Positions 1 to 5,903 of a DNA stretch of 6,257 nt are shown piece by piece. The notes beneath the pieces were generated by a model. That model did not search any database. It was given only the letters and a program-made list of their open reading frames with translations, and was not told the DNA's origin. Numbering within the stretch: position 1 is the first letter of the stretch; every line of letters starts with the position of its first letter. The position numbers were made by a program, and so were the translations under genes. The DNA is from JBMNRY01 sp050944915 (GTDB lineage Bacteria; Bacillota; Limnochordia; JAAZLZ01), in NCBI GenBank assembly GCA_050944915.1, contig JBMNRY010000106.1:1-6257 (forward strand), read 5' to 3'.

Positions 1-256
1 CCTAGCACCGGTGTTCACCGTTTCCCAGGTCATGGCGAACGTGGGGCTGAAAGGTTTTGCCGCTTGCGTCATCGGGGGCTGGGGTGATATCGTCGGCGCC
101 GTTGTCGGTGGTATAGTCGTTGGCCTGGTGGAGGTTTTCAGCGCCAGTTACATTTCCTCGGTTTACAAGGATGCCATTGTCTTTGCCGTCTTGATTGGTT
201 TCCTTTTGTTCCGTCCACAGGGCCTCCTCGGACGGGCAGTCGAGGAAAGCTTATAG
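1..256 (+). CDS. livH: LivH-type branched-chain amino acid ABC permease, 3' end only
   Basis: This is the C-terminal part of a LivH-family inner-membrane permease, one of the two channel subunits of the LIV/HAAT importer that takes up leucine, isoleucine, valine or related amino acids. The reading frame is open from base 2 to the TAG at 254-256, giving about 84 residues; the true start is upstream of the window, so the GTG at 11 is not a start. Family features visible are the stretch GLKGFAACVIGGWGDIVGA (the conserved LivH block KAFAAAVLGG-G---GA), then SSVYKDAIVFAVLIGFLLFRPQGLLG, the hallmark C-terminal membrane segment ending in RPQGL-G. Two hydrophobic spans are present. livM follows after 10 nt and its ribosome binding site overlaps this stop codon, so the two are cotranscribed and probably translationally coupled. 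The family call is firm; the exact amino acid transported cannot be read from the sequence. Confidence 0.93.
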   Translation, partial: LAPVFTVSQVMANVGLKGFAACVIGGWGDIVGAVVGGIVVGLVEVFSASYISSVYKDAIVFAVLIGFLLFRPQGLLGRAVEESL

Positions 257-260
257 GAGG
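255..260 (+). promoter_or_regulatory. Ribosome binding site of livM
   Basis: AGGAGG, a perfect Shine-Dalgarno core, overlaps the livH stop codon and lies 6 nt before the ATG at 267. It fixes the livM start at 267 rather than at the upstream in-frame codon at 195, which would overlap the end of livH by about 60 nt and has no comparable site. Confidence 0.85.
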
Positions 261-266
261 GTTAAG

Positions 267-1250
267 ATGCGCAACAAACAGCTACGTAATACTTCTTTAA
301 TTGTGATCTTCATCTTGCTGGCCCTGGCGCTACCACTTATCCCCAGCCGTTTCTACAAGTTTGTGCTTGCCCTTAGTGTGATCAATGCCATTATGGCCAT
401 GGGACTACATTTTATTTTCGGTCTTACTGGACAGCTCTTTGTCGGTCCGGCCGGATTCATGGGCATTGGTTCCTACATCTTGGCGCTGGGAGCAACGCGT
501 TATGGATGGGGATTCTGGACTAGTTTCGTGGCGGCTGCTTTAGGCGTAGGTTTGATGGGGCTTTTCTTGGGTATTCCTACCTTGCGTCTCAAACGATATT
601 ATCTGGCGATTACCACCACTGGATTCGCGGAGATCACCCGATTTATCTTGATGAACTGGACGCAAGTTACCGGTGGGGTTTTCGGTATTTTCAACATACC
701 GCGACCATCTATCGGGGGCTTCGTTTTGCACAATGACAACCATTTCTACTACTTTAGTTTGGCGCTGGCGGTGATCTTGGGAATTATCGCTGTCATTTTG
801 GAGGATTCCAAGTACGGAGAGGCTTTCCGAGCTGTTCACGATGATGAGTTGGCCGTGGATGCCCTAGGCATCAGTTCGACACGGATCAAAATCATCGCCT
901 TCGTTCTCTGTGGCATATATATAGGTTTAGGTGCTGCCCTTTACGCAAGTTTCCTGACCTATATTAGTCCTGAGGTCTTCAACGTGGACATGTCCTACCG
1001 GTTTGTAACGATGATTCTCATTGGAGGCATTGGATCATTGCCGGGAGCAATCATCGGATCGGTGTTGCTGACCTTCCTACCTGAGATGTTACGTTTCCTC
1101 CAGGTTTGGTATCTGGCTATTTACGGCTTGATCGTCCTGGTGATTATTATCTACCAGCCCGGCGGTATCATGGGCGGCTTCCAACGTATAATCGACCGGC
1201 GGCGCATGCTAACCCCCGCCAAGGAGGATGTAAGCAGTGGCACTTCTTAA
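267..1250 (+). CDS. livM: LivM-type branched-chain amino acid ABC permease
   Basis: Second channel-forming permease of the LIV/HAAT importer, 327 residues, a usual length for LivM. The protein is strongly hydrophobic with about eight membrane spans (roughly residues 9-27, 31-55, 62-78, 83-103, 160-178, 207-231, 246-272 and 281-301). Recognisable family blocks are GLHFIFGLTGQLFVGPAGFMGIG (residues 47-69; canonical N-LTG--G--S-G---FMGIGAY) and the cytoplasmic ABC-coupling (EAA) loop around 184-212, GEAFRAVHDDELAVDALGI followed by TR-K--AF. Also visible are RFVTMILIGGIGSLPGAIIG (245-264) and the terminal YGLIVLVIIIYQPGGIMG (286-303). The ATG at 267 is chosen because AGGAGG sits 6 nt upstream. 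The last 14 nt overlap the start of livG. LivM pairs with LivH in the membrane and couples to LivG and LivF. Nothing looks broken. Substrate range (branched-chain amino acids versus urea or amides, transported by sister families) is inferred from overall similarity only. Confidence 0.95.
   Translation: MRNKQLRNTSLIVIFILLALALPLIPSRFYKFVLALSVINAIMAMGLHFIFGLTGQLFVGPAGFMGIGSYILALGATRYGWGFWTSFVAAALGVGLMGLFLGIPTLRLKRYYLAITTTGFAEITRFILMNWTQVTGGVFGIFNIPRPSIGGFVLHNDNHFYYFSLALAVILGIIAVILEDSKYGEAFRAVHDDELAVDALGISSTRIKIIAFVLCGIYIGLGAALYASFLTYISPEVFNVDMSYRFVTMILIGGIGSLPGAIIGSVLLTFLPEMLRFLQVWYLAIYGLIVLVIIIYQPGGIMGGFQRIIDRRRMLTPAKEDVSSGTS
1221..1227 (+). promoter_or_regulatory. Ribosome binding site of livG
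   Basis: AAGGAGG lies inside the 3' end of livM, 9 nt before the GTG at 1237. It supports GTG as the livG start; the closer ATG at 1228 is followed at once by TAA and cannot be used. Confidence 0.85.
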
Positions 1251-2007
1251 AAGCAACCAAGTCACCAAATATTTCGGCGGAGTCTGTGCAGTTGACCATC
1301 TCGAGCTTACTGTGAATGAAGGAGAAGTCTTCTCACTCATCGGGCCCAACGGCTCCGGTAAGACTACCTTTACCAACTTGGCTTCGGGAATGTTGCGACC
1401 GACCTCAGGTACCGTTGAATTTGATGGGAAAGTCATCACCGGGTTGCGCCCCGATGCCATCACCCGTTTAGGTCTATGTCGGACTTTCCAAAACTTACGG
1501 ATCTTTCCCAACCTCACCGTATTGCAACACGTAACCCTGGGTAATTTTTGCCGTACGAAAACCGGGTTGCTTCAGAACATTTTCCGGTCAAAACAAGTGC
1601 GGGAAGAGGAAGCCCAGGTACGGGAAAGGGCAGAAAAGTGGTTGGATTTCGTAGGTTTATTGGACAAGAAGGATTGGCCGGCTAGCAGTTTGGCCTATGG
1701 GCAACAGCGTCTTTTAGAGATCGCCCGGGCCTTGGCTACAGAGCCGAAATTGCTTTTCCTGGACGAACCGGCGGCAGGGATGACCATGCAGGAGAGTTTA
1801 GAGCTGGTCGATTTGATAAGAGCCATACGCGATCATGGGATTACCGTTTTCCTTATTGACCATAAAATGCGGTTAGTAATGACAGCCGCCACCCGAATCG
1901 CAGTATTGAACTTCGGACGCAAAATTGCCGAGGGGACTCCCGAGGAGGTACAAAACAATCCTGCTGTCATCGAAGCCTATCTGGGCAAAGGCAGACGAAC
2001 CGCGTAA
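1237..2007 (+). CDS. livG: LivG-type branched-chain amino acid ABC transporter ATPase
   Basis: One of two cytoplasmic ATPases powering the LIV importer, 256 residues, normal family length. Visible ATPase motifs in order: Walker A GPNGSGKT (36-43), Q-loop Q85 in CRTFQNLRIF, signature LAYGQ (152-156; the LivG group typically has L-YG(Q/R)Q(R) instead of LSGGQ), Walker B LLFLDEP (172-178), D-loop region AAGM (179-182), and switch histidine H209 in FLIDHKM. The Q-loop text TFQNLRIF and the PAAGM after Walker B are typical of LivG and separate it from LivF. The start is GTG with AAGGAGG 9 nt upstream; the gene overlaps livM by 14 nt and is followed by livF after 16 nt, so it belongs to the same transcript. 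All catalytic residues are present, so the protein should be active. Confidence 0.96.
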   Translation: MALLKSNQVTKYFGGVCAVDHLELTVNEGEVFSLIGPNGSGKTTFTNLASGMLRPTSGTVEFDGKVITGLRPDAITRLGLCRTFQNLRIFPNLTVLQHVTLGNFCRTKTGLLQNIFRSKQVREEEAQVRERAEKWLDFVGLLDKKDWPASSLAYGQQRLLEIARALATEPKLLFLDEPAAGMTMQESLELVDLIRAIRDHGITVFLIDHKMRLVMTAATRIAVLNFGRKIAEGTPEEVQNNPAVIEAYLGKGRRTA

Positions 2008-2023
2008 AGAAAGGGGCAGACCC

Positions 2024-2734
2024 ATGCTTCGCATAGAAAATGTCAGTAGTTTCTATGGCCGCATCCAGGCTTTGGAACGTATAAACTTAGAAGTCACCGA
2101 GGGAGAAATCGTTTGTCTAATCGGTGCGAACGGTGCAGGTAAGACGACGACTCTGATGACCATCATGGGGGTCGTCAGAGCGGCGGAAGGCAAGATTACT
2201 TTCCAAGGCGAGGATATAACCGACATTCCGACACCTCAAATAGTGAGTCGGGGAATCGCCTGTGTCCCCGAAGGTCGGAGGATTTTCCCTCAGCTCACTG
2301 TGCTGGAAAACCTAGATATGGGCTTTTACACCCGCAGGGATCATCCCGAGGAGTTTGAAGAGGGCTTAGAGCTGGCCTTCCGTTTATTCCCTGTGTTGAA
2401 GGAAAGGGCCAGACAATTGGGTGGAACCCTCAGTGGCGGGCAACAGCAGATGTTAGCCTTAGCTCGAAGTCTGATGGCTCGTCCCAAGTTACTCCTTCTC
2501 GATGAGCCATCCCTGGGGCTTGCGCCTTTAATTGTGGAACAGGTGATGGAGAGCATCGTAGAAATCAACAAAGGAGGAACGACTGTTCTTTTAGTTGAAC
2601 AGAACGCCCTCATGGCTTTGGAAATCGCCCACAAGGGTTTTGTTTTGGAAACTGGTAACATCACCCTTTCGGGACCTGCCAAGGACTTGCTCGACAACGA
2701 ACAGGTGCAAAAATCCTATTTGGGTACAGCCTAG
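2024..2734 (+). CDS. livF: LivF-type branched-chain amino acid ABC transporter ATPase
   Basis: Second cytoplasmic ATPase of the LIV importer, 236 residues, normal for LivF. Motifs in order: Walker A GANGAGKT (34-41), the LivF-specific Q-loop variant VPEGRRIFPQLTVLENL (81-97, with Glu where most ABC ATPases have Gln), signature LSGGQ (136-140), Walker B LLLLDEP (156-162), SLGLAP (163-168), and the switch region LLVEQN (189-194), where Gln replaces the usual His. The Glu and Gln replacements are known features of the family and not damage. The ATG at 2024 is preceded by GAAAGGGG about 7 nt upstream; an in-frame upstream extension to 1925 would run deep into livG and lacks a site. It is the last gene of the operon, closed by a hairpin terminator 63 nt after the stop. 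Confidence 0.96.
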   Translation: MLRIENVSSFYGRIQALERINLEVTEGEIVCLIGANGAGKTTTLMTIMGVVRAAEGKITFQGEDITDIPTPQIVSRGIACVPEGRRIFPQLTVLENLDMGFYTRRDHPEEFEEGLELAFRLFPVLKERARQLGGTLSGGQQQMLALARSLMARPKLLLLDEPSLGLAPLIVEQVMESIVEINKGGTTVLLVEQNALMALEIAHKGFVLETGNITLSGPAKDLLDNEQVQKSYLGTA

Positions 2735-2796
2735 AACTTGCCGATTAGAGGTCCATGGGCTTGGGCCAGCCCATAGACTCTGTCCCTTTAGGCCTG

Positions 2797-2822
2797 AAAC
2801 CCCGCCATAGTGGCGGGGTTTT
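2797..2822 (+). terminator. Intrinsic terminator of the liv operon
   Basis: AAACCCCGCCA, a TAG loop, and TGGCGGGGTTT form a perfect 11-bp GC-rich hairpin. It is followed by one more T, then GCCG and TTGTTTT. It lies 62 nt after the livF stop, where an operon end is expected. The A-rich 5' flank makes it partly bidirectional, so it could also end transcription of the minus-strand small gene at 2885-3004, though only three Ts follow on that side. A weaker inverted repeat, ATGGGC (2755-2760) and GCCCAT (2769-2774), lies just upstream between livF and the hairpin. Confidence 0.9.
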
Positions 2823-2884
2823 GCCGTTGTTTTCCAGGAGGTTGAGGGAATGCTCTCCCTATTGTGCGGTTCTAGAAGCCCTTC

Positions 2885-3004
2885 TTAGACGATGATCAGG
2901 AACAACAGCCACAAGAAGAGAATGAGGAGGAGGACGAAGAGGAAAAGGAGGAGGATGACCCAAATCCCCCCTTGGGCGTAAACTTGTTGTAGAATGCCTG
3001 CCAA
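2885..3004 (-). CDS. Small single-span membrane protein (39 aa), unrecognised
   Basis: On the minus strand a 39-residue frame runs from TTG at 3004-3002 to TAA at 2887-2885. The product starts MAGILQQVYAQGG and continues from residue 14 as an unbroken run of about 26 Ile, Leu, Val, Phe and Trp residues to the end: one transmembrane helix with a short, barely charged N-terminal tail. The start is supported by AAGGGGGG 7 nt upstream, an unusually good ribosome binding site, and by a TATAAT box about 45 nt upstream. It is convergent with the liv operon and divergent from the germination operon. Its general form (tiny, hydrophobic, near sporulation genes) recalls YjcZ-like and similar small sporulation membrane proteins of Bacillota, but it lacks their Gly/Tyr-rich N-terminus, so I assign no family. 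It is too short for ordinary gene callers. The low-complexity CTC/TTC codon run could in principle be chance, but the combination of site, start and clean helix argues for a gene. Confidence 0.6.
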   Translation of the reverse strand: MAGILQQVYAQGGIWVILLLFLFVLLLILFLWLLFLIIV

Positions 3005-3011
3005 GTCACTT

Positions 3012-3019
3012 CCCCCCTT
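3012..3019 (-). promoter_or_regulatory. Ribosome binding site of the small minus-strand ORF
   Basis: On the minus strand AAGGGGGG is followed by a 7-nt spacer (AAGTGAC) and TTG. The spacing suits the TTG and not the nearer GTG at 3009-3007, which would open a Ser-rich frame only 2 nt from the site. Confidence 0.55.
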
Positions 3020-3049
3020 CTTAGTAAGTGCCTGGAAACAAGGCAGTAT

Positions 3050-3055
3050 ATTATA
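3050..3055 (-). promoter_or_regulatory. Possible -10 box (TATAAT) for the small minus-strand gene
   Basis: A perfect TATAAT on the minus strand lies about 45 nt before the TTG start. At 17-bp spacing the -35 position (3073-3078) reads TAACCA, only 3 of 6 matches to TTGACA. Either the promoter depends on an activator, or another sigma factor is used, or the match is chance. The box lies within the palindrome GTATATTATAC (3046-3056), so the same AT-rich core also reads partly as a -10 on the plus strand. Confidence 0.35.
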
Positions 3056-3065
3056 CTTGTTGTTT

Positions 3066-3094
3066 AGGGACCTGGTTATAGGAGAAAGGTCCCT
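3066..3094. repeat. 8-bp perfect inverted repeat with 13-nt spacer
   Basis: AGGGACCT (3066-3073) and AGGTCCCT (3087-3094) are exact inverted copies around GGTTATAGGAGAA. On the plus strand the right arm is followed by the T-rich TGTTCTTTCTC, so it might be a weak terminator. On the minus strand it covers the -35 side of the putative promoter of the small gene, so it might be an operator. A second small inverted repeat, TGCCT (3029-3033) and AGGCA (3041-3045), lies nearby in that gene's leader. Confidence 0.5.
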
Positions 3095-3120
3095 TGTTCT
3101 TTCTCGGGGGGAGCTAGTCC

Positions 3121-3151
3121 AGTATAGAATTTCCTAGTTCAGTTAATGATT
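3121..3151 (+). promoter_or_regulatory. Possible forespore (sigma-G-like) promoter of the germination operon
   Basis: Germinant-receptor operons in Bacillus are transcribed in the forespore by sigma-G, whose sites resemble TGMATA, 17-18 nt, CATNHTA. Upstream of the A-subunit gene, AGTATA (3121-3126) and AATGATT (3145-3151) are spaced by 18 nt and give a partial match, with two mismatches in the -10 element. About 37 nt would separate it from the start codon. This is a guess from position and partial similarity only. Confidence 0.25.
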
Positions 3152-3175
3152 AGTAGGGAACCTAGCATCTTGATT

Positions 3176-3181
3176 AGGTGG
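3176..3181 (+). promoter_or_regulatory. Ribosome binding site of the germination A-subunit gene
   Basis: AGGTGG, one mismatch from AGGAGG, is followed by a 7-nt spacer and the ATG at 3189. This supports 3189 as the start rather than the TTG at 3183, which would leave only 1 nt of spacing. Confidence 0.7.
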
Positions 3182-3188
3182 TTTGCCA

Positions 3189-3746
3189 ATGTTGAAGCTT
3201 TGGAAGAAAATAATTCAGGGGGAGCGGTCAAGGAAGGAAAAGAAGCTCCCCCGTTCTTTAGGGGCGAAGCTCCGGTATATCGAAAAAGTCTTCCAAAACG
3301 TCGACGATTTAGTTATCAGAAAGATGAAAATCGGCGATGGTGCGGGCATCCCTGCGGCAGTGATCTTCATCGATGGGATGGTCGACTCTCTAGCCCTCTA
3401 TGAACAGTTGCTAAAAAGCCCTACCTTGGAAGTACGTCAAATCTCTCCCGGCAAGGAAAGTCGGGATCGGGATCTCTTGGCTAAAGTCAAAGGGATGCTA
3501 CCGGCGGGGGAGGTCAGCGAGGCGACGGACTGGGAGGAAGCGGTGGAGCACCTCTTAATCGGTCACGCCCTGTTTTGTGTTGATGGTCTACAGAAAGGAC
3601 TGGCCATCGATATCAACGGCTGGGCCCGGCGGAATGTGGAGCAACCGGTCTTAGAGTCGGTCATCAGGGGTCCCCGGGACAGTTTTACCGAATCGGTGCG
3701 GACCAACACTACCTTAATCCGGAGGCGTTTACGGGATCCCGGCTGA
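3189..3746 (+). CDS. gerA: Spore germination receptor A subunit (GerA family), N-terminal fragment before frameshift
   Basis: This 185-codon frame is the first third of a GerAA/GerKA-type A subunit, the large membrane protein of the germinant receptor in the spore inner membrane. It covers most of the soluble cytoplasmic N-terminal domain: a basic start (MLKLWKKIIQGERSRKEKK), the helix KLRYIEKVFQNVDDLVIRKMKIG (about 27-49), the strand IPAAVIFIDGMVD (54-66), EEAVEHLLIGHALFCVDG (116-133), GWARRNVEQPVLESVIRGPR (144-163) and FTESVRTNTTLIRRRLRDP (166-184). The last two are hallmark GerA-family blocks. After DPG the frame hits TGA at 3744-3746, exactly where the family continues with LKIE and then (L)GRRS. 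Those residues are present in the next frame, so the gene is interrupted by a one-base change. The first part alone has no membrane anchor and would not be a working receptor subunit. The start has AGGTGG 7 nt upstream. Confidence 0.9.
   Translation: MLKLWKKIIQGERSRKEKKLPRSLGAKLRYIEKVFQNVDDLVIRKMKIGDGAGIPAAVIFIDGMVDSLALYEQLLKSPTLEVRQISPGKESRDRDLLAKVKGMLPAGEVSEATDWEEAVEHLLIGHALFCVDGLQKGLAIDINGWARRNVEQPVLESVIRGPRDSFTESVRTNTTLIRRRLRDPG
3738..3743 (+). other. Frameshift junction in the gerA-family gene (apparent 1-base deletion)
   Basis: Frame 0 reads Arg-Asp-Pro-Gly then TGA (3744-3746). The family continuation Leu-Lys-Ile-Glu-Met-Gly-Lys is read from CTG at 3743 in the -1 frame. One extra base within CCCGGC (for example CCCGGGC) would give an uninterrupted 519-residue protein. 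The junction is a short C/G run, a common spot for sequencing or assembly indels. No classical X-XXY-YYZ slippery heptamer is present at the codons CCC-GGC-TGA, so programmed frameshifting is not favoured. Confidence 0.85.
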
Positions 3747-3754
3747 AAATCGAG

Positions 3755-4747
3755 ATGGGCAAACTCGGTCGGCGAAGCCGGACCGATGTGGCATTGATAT
3801 ATATTGAGGATATCATCGATCCCCTTATCCTCAAAGAAATCAAAAGACGTTTGGCGACCATCGATGTGGACGCCATCGTCGATAGTGGATATGTGGAACA
3901 GTTGATTGCCGAAAAATGGTGGTCTTTCATCTCCAGCACCCAAGAAACGGAACGGCCCGATGAGGTAGTAGCCGGTCTTCTAGAAGGTCGTTTTGCCATC
4001 ATCTGTGATAACTCCCCCTTTGCCATCTTAGCGCCGACTACCCTCAACAGTTTGATGCATTCGCCGGAAGACCATTATCTCCATTGGATGCCCGTGAGTA
4101 TCATTCGTCTTTTTCGTTTTATCGGCTCTTTCAGCGCGTTAACCCTACCTGCCGTTTACATCAGTCTTGTCTCGTATCACCCGGAAATGATTCCGGCGGA
4201 ATTGGCTTTGCGGATCGCGGCCACGAGACAGGGGATCCCTTTCCCCGCGGTAACTGAAGCTTTCATCATGGAGTTGGCTTTAGATTTCTTGCGGGAAGCG
4301 GGGGTGCGATTACCGGGCCCCATCGGTCAAACCATCGGTATTGTCGGCGGGATTATCATCGGCGATGCTGCGGTCCGGGCGGGGGTTGTCAGTCCCATTA
4401 TGGTCATCATCGTTGCGGTGACTGCGATCTCCAGTTTCCTCATTCCCACCTACAGCTTCACTTTAACGGTCCGTAATTTACGTTTTGGTTTGATGATCTT
4501 GGCGGCTCTCTTGGGCCTGTTCGGGTTGAGCCTAGGCCTTCTGATCATCCTGATCCATTTAGCGACCATTAAGAGCTTCGGTGTTAGCATGCTCTCCCCT
4601 TGGGCTCCCTTGCGGGTCCGAGATCTGCAAGACTCGGTTATCCGCCTTCCCCGCATTTTCCTCAAGGGCCGTCCCCAACATTTGCCCATGGTCGATGGGG
4701 ATCGGTCCCGAAGAAGAGGGGAAAAGGGCACAGGGTGGGATGATTAA
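3755..4747 (+). CDS. gerA: Spore germination receptor A subunit (GerA family), C-terminal fragment after frameshift
   Basis: This is the remainder of the A subunit, 330 codons from the first ATG; the homologous frame really begins at 3743 (LKIE). It contains the second half of the soluble domain, GRRSRTDVALIYIEDIIDP (5-23), VDSGYVEQLI (42-51) and TERPDEVVAGLLEGRFAI (65-82). The membrane domain follows: SPEDHYLHWMPVSIIRLFRF (103-122), hydrophobic spans near 118-140, 192-211, 214-232 and 243-270, and the family blocks HPEMIPAELALRIAATRQGIPFP (142-164), MELALDFLREAGVRLPGPIGQTIGIVGG (172-199), SFGVSMLSPWAP (274-285) and a basic C-terminal tail. No ribosome binding site stands before the ATG at 3755, so independent translation is doubtful. 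No further stop or frameshift occurs, suggesting a recent mutation or a sequence error. The stop TAA overlaps the next gene's ATG (TAATG), implying translational coupling to the C subunit. Confidence 0.9.
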   Translation: MGKLGRRSRTDVALIYIEDIIDPLILKEIKRRLATIDVDAIVDSGYVEQLIAEKWWSFISSTQETERPDEVVAGLLEGRFAIICDNSPFAILAPTTLNSLMHSPEDHYLHWMPVSIIRLFRFIGSFSALTLPAVYISLVSYHPEMIPAELALRIAATRQGIPFPAVTEAFIMELALDFLREAGVRLPGPIGQTIGIVGGIIIGDAAVRAGVVSPIMVIIVAVTAISSFLIPTYSFTLTVRNLRFGLMILAALLGLFGLSLGLLIILIHLATIKSFGVSMLSPWAPLRVRDLQDSVIRLPRIFLKGRPQHLPMVDGDRSRRRGEKGTGWDD

Positions 4748-5883
4748 TGGTCAGGAAATGGCTTCTCGTCTTGCTTCTGTTTCTAGGCTGTGCTGGGTGC
4801 TGGGATATGTTGGATATCGATCGACGGGCCAATATCAGCGCCATCGGGATCGACCGGGTTGAGGAAGAGATGGGTCCCTACCGGATGACCTTTGAAATCC
4901 CCATTTTTGCCCTACTAAGCGGTGATTCCCAGGGAGGCAGCGGCGGTGCCGAGGCATCGGGTAAGCCTGCTTGGATCGTTTCTTCCACCGGGACCAGCCT
5001 TTTACATATTATCGATCATTTAAATACCAGAGTGTGGCGCACGCCCTACTTTGGGTTTAATCGAGTCATCGTTATTGGAGAAGAAATGGCCAAGAAGGAT
5101 TTGGATAAAGCCATTGATTTTTTTAATCGTCACCAGCAGGTTAGGCGCCGCATGAAGATCCTTTTGGCCAAAGGAGAAGCGAAAGATGTGATCGAAGTGG
5201 TGCCCGGTATTGAGGATTTTGCCGAAATCTATCTAGACAATCTCATCGAACTGGTGGCCACCAGCGGTCGGGTTTTGAATACCAATCTCGCTGAAGTGGT
5301 GGGGGCATTAATGGAGACTGGTCAAGCCCTGATCCCGCGGGTACGACCGGAAAAAAATGAAGTTGTGGCCGCCGGAGCAGGGGTTATTAAAGACTGGCAG
5401 TTGGTCGGTTGGCTCGATGAATTGGAAACCTTTGGGGCCAATTTTCTGGAAAACAAGATTCGGCTCGCCATCATCACTGTCGAATCGGATCCTGAAGAGG
5501 CGGGCGAATTCGCGTTCATGATTCGGGAGTGCCAAACGAGGATTCACCCCTTCGTCGAGGATGGGCGCCTTCATTTTGTGATCTGGGTGGCCGTGGAGGG
5601 AGATATCCTTGAACAATTCGGTGGTAAGAGTCTCGCCCATGGGGAGATGATCCCTGCCATCGACTCTTTAGTAGGCAGGGAAATCGAAGGGATGATCCTC
5701 AAGACTATCGGTAAACTCCAGGGGTTGAAAGCCGATCCTTTAGGTTTTGGGCAGGTGGTAAGCCGTTATTTGCCCCAGGTGTGGAAAGAGTGGAAAGGGG
5801 ACTGGGAGGAGACCCACTTTCCCGCGGCTAGTTTTCAAGTGGAAACGACGGTTAACACCCGCCGGGTTGGCTTGTATTGGTGA
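4747..5883 (+). CDS. gerC: Spore germination receptor C subunit, Ger(x)C-family lipoprotein
   Basis: A 378-residue lipoprotein of the GerAC/GerKC family, anchored on the outer face of the spore inner membrane as the third subunit of the germinant receptor. The N-terminus is a classic lipoprotein signal: MVRK, then a Leu-rich segment (5-13) and GCAGCWD. By alignment with the family (GCWD) Cys18 should carry the lipid, but Cys15 also follows a Gly and is a possible alternative. Other family features are ISAIGIDRVEE (30-40), the Gly/Ser-rich loop near 58-73, WIVSSTGTSLLHIIDHLNTR (76-95), the conserved FGFNRVIVIGEEMAKKDL (102-119), DFFNRHQQVRRRMKILLAKG (124-143), and the C-terminal domain with GFGQVVSRYLPQVWKEWKGDW (333-353) and the closing VNTRRVGL (369-376). 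The start ATG overlaps the upstream TAA; AGGGTGGG lies about 7 nt upstream. Length and frame are normal, with no damage. Confidence 0.95.
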   Translation: MVRKWLLVLLLFLGCAGCWDMLDIDRRANISAIGIDRVEEEMGPYRMTFEIPIFALLSGDSQGGSGGAEASGKPAWIVSSTGTSLLHIIDHLNTRVWRTPYFGFNRVIVIGEEMAKKDLDKAIDFFNRHQQVRRRMKILLAKGEAKDVIEVVPGIEDFAEIYLDNLIELVATSGRVLNTNLAEVVGALMETGQALIPRVRPEKNEVVAAGAGVIKDWQLVGWLDELETFGANFLENKIRLAIITVESDPEEAGEFAFMIRECQTRIHPFVEDGRLHFVIWVAVEGDILEQFGGKSLAHGEMIPAIDSLVGREIEGMILKTIGKLQGLKADPLGFGQVVSRYLPQVWKEWKGDWEETHFPAASFQVETTVNTRRVGLYW

Positions 5884-5903
5884 TTATCTAGGGAGCGTCG
5901 TTT

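Noticed and set aside
2264..2610. LivF Q-loop Glu (VPEGR) and switch Gln (VEQN) as possible inactivating changes
   Set aside because: Both substitutions are standard in the LivF family, so they do not indicate loss of function.
2850..2888. 12-codon plus-strand ORF after a perfect AGGAGG (2836-2841)
   Set aside because: It lies just after the liv terminator, has no promoter in view and no downstream gene on its strand that it could lead; most likely chance.
2888..2989. Acidic (Glu/Asp-rich) and basic (Arg/Lys-rich) plus-strand frames in the GAGGAGGAGGACGAAGAG tract
   Set aside because: These are the antisense shadow of the Leu/Phe/Val codons of the minus-strand membrane protein. The acidic frame has no start codon after its upstream stop, and the basic 30-codon frame has no ribosome binding site.
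3146..3403. 85-codon plus-strand frame overlapping the A-subunit start
   Set aside because: It has no ribosome binding site, and the overlapping frame from 3189 carries the conserved GerA-family motifs; this is a shadow.
3735..3760. Programmed ribosomal frameshifting to join the two A-subunit frames
   Set aside because: The junction codons CCC-GGC-TGA form no slippery heptamer, no Shine-Dalgarno stimulator is seen at the right distance, and there is no long A/T run for transcriptional slippage.
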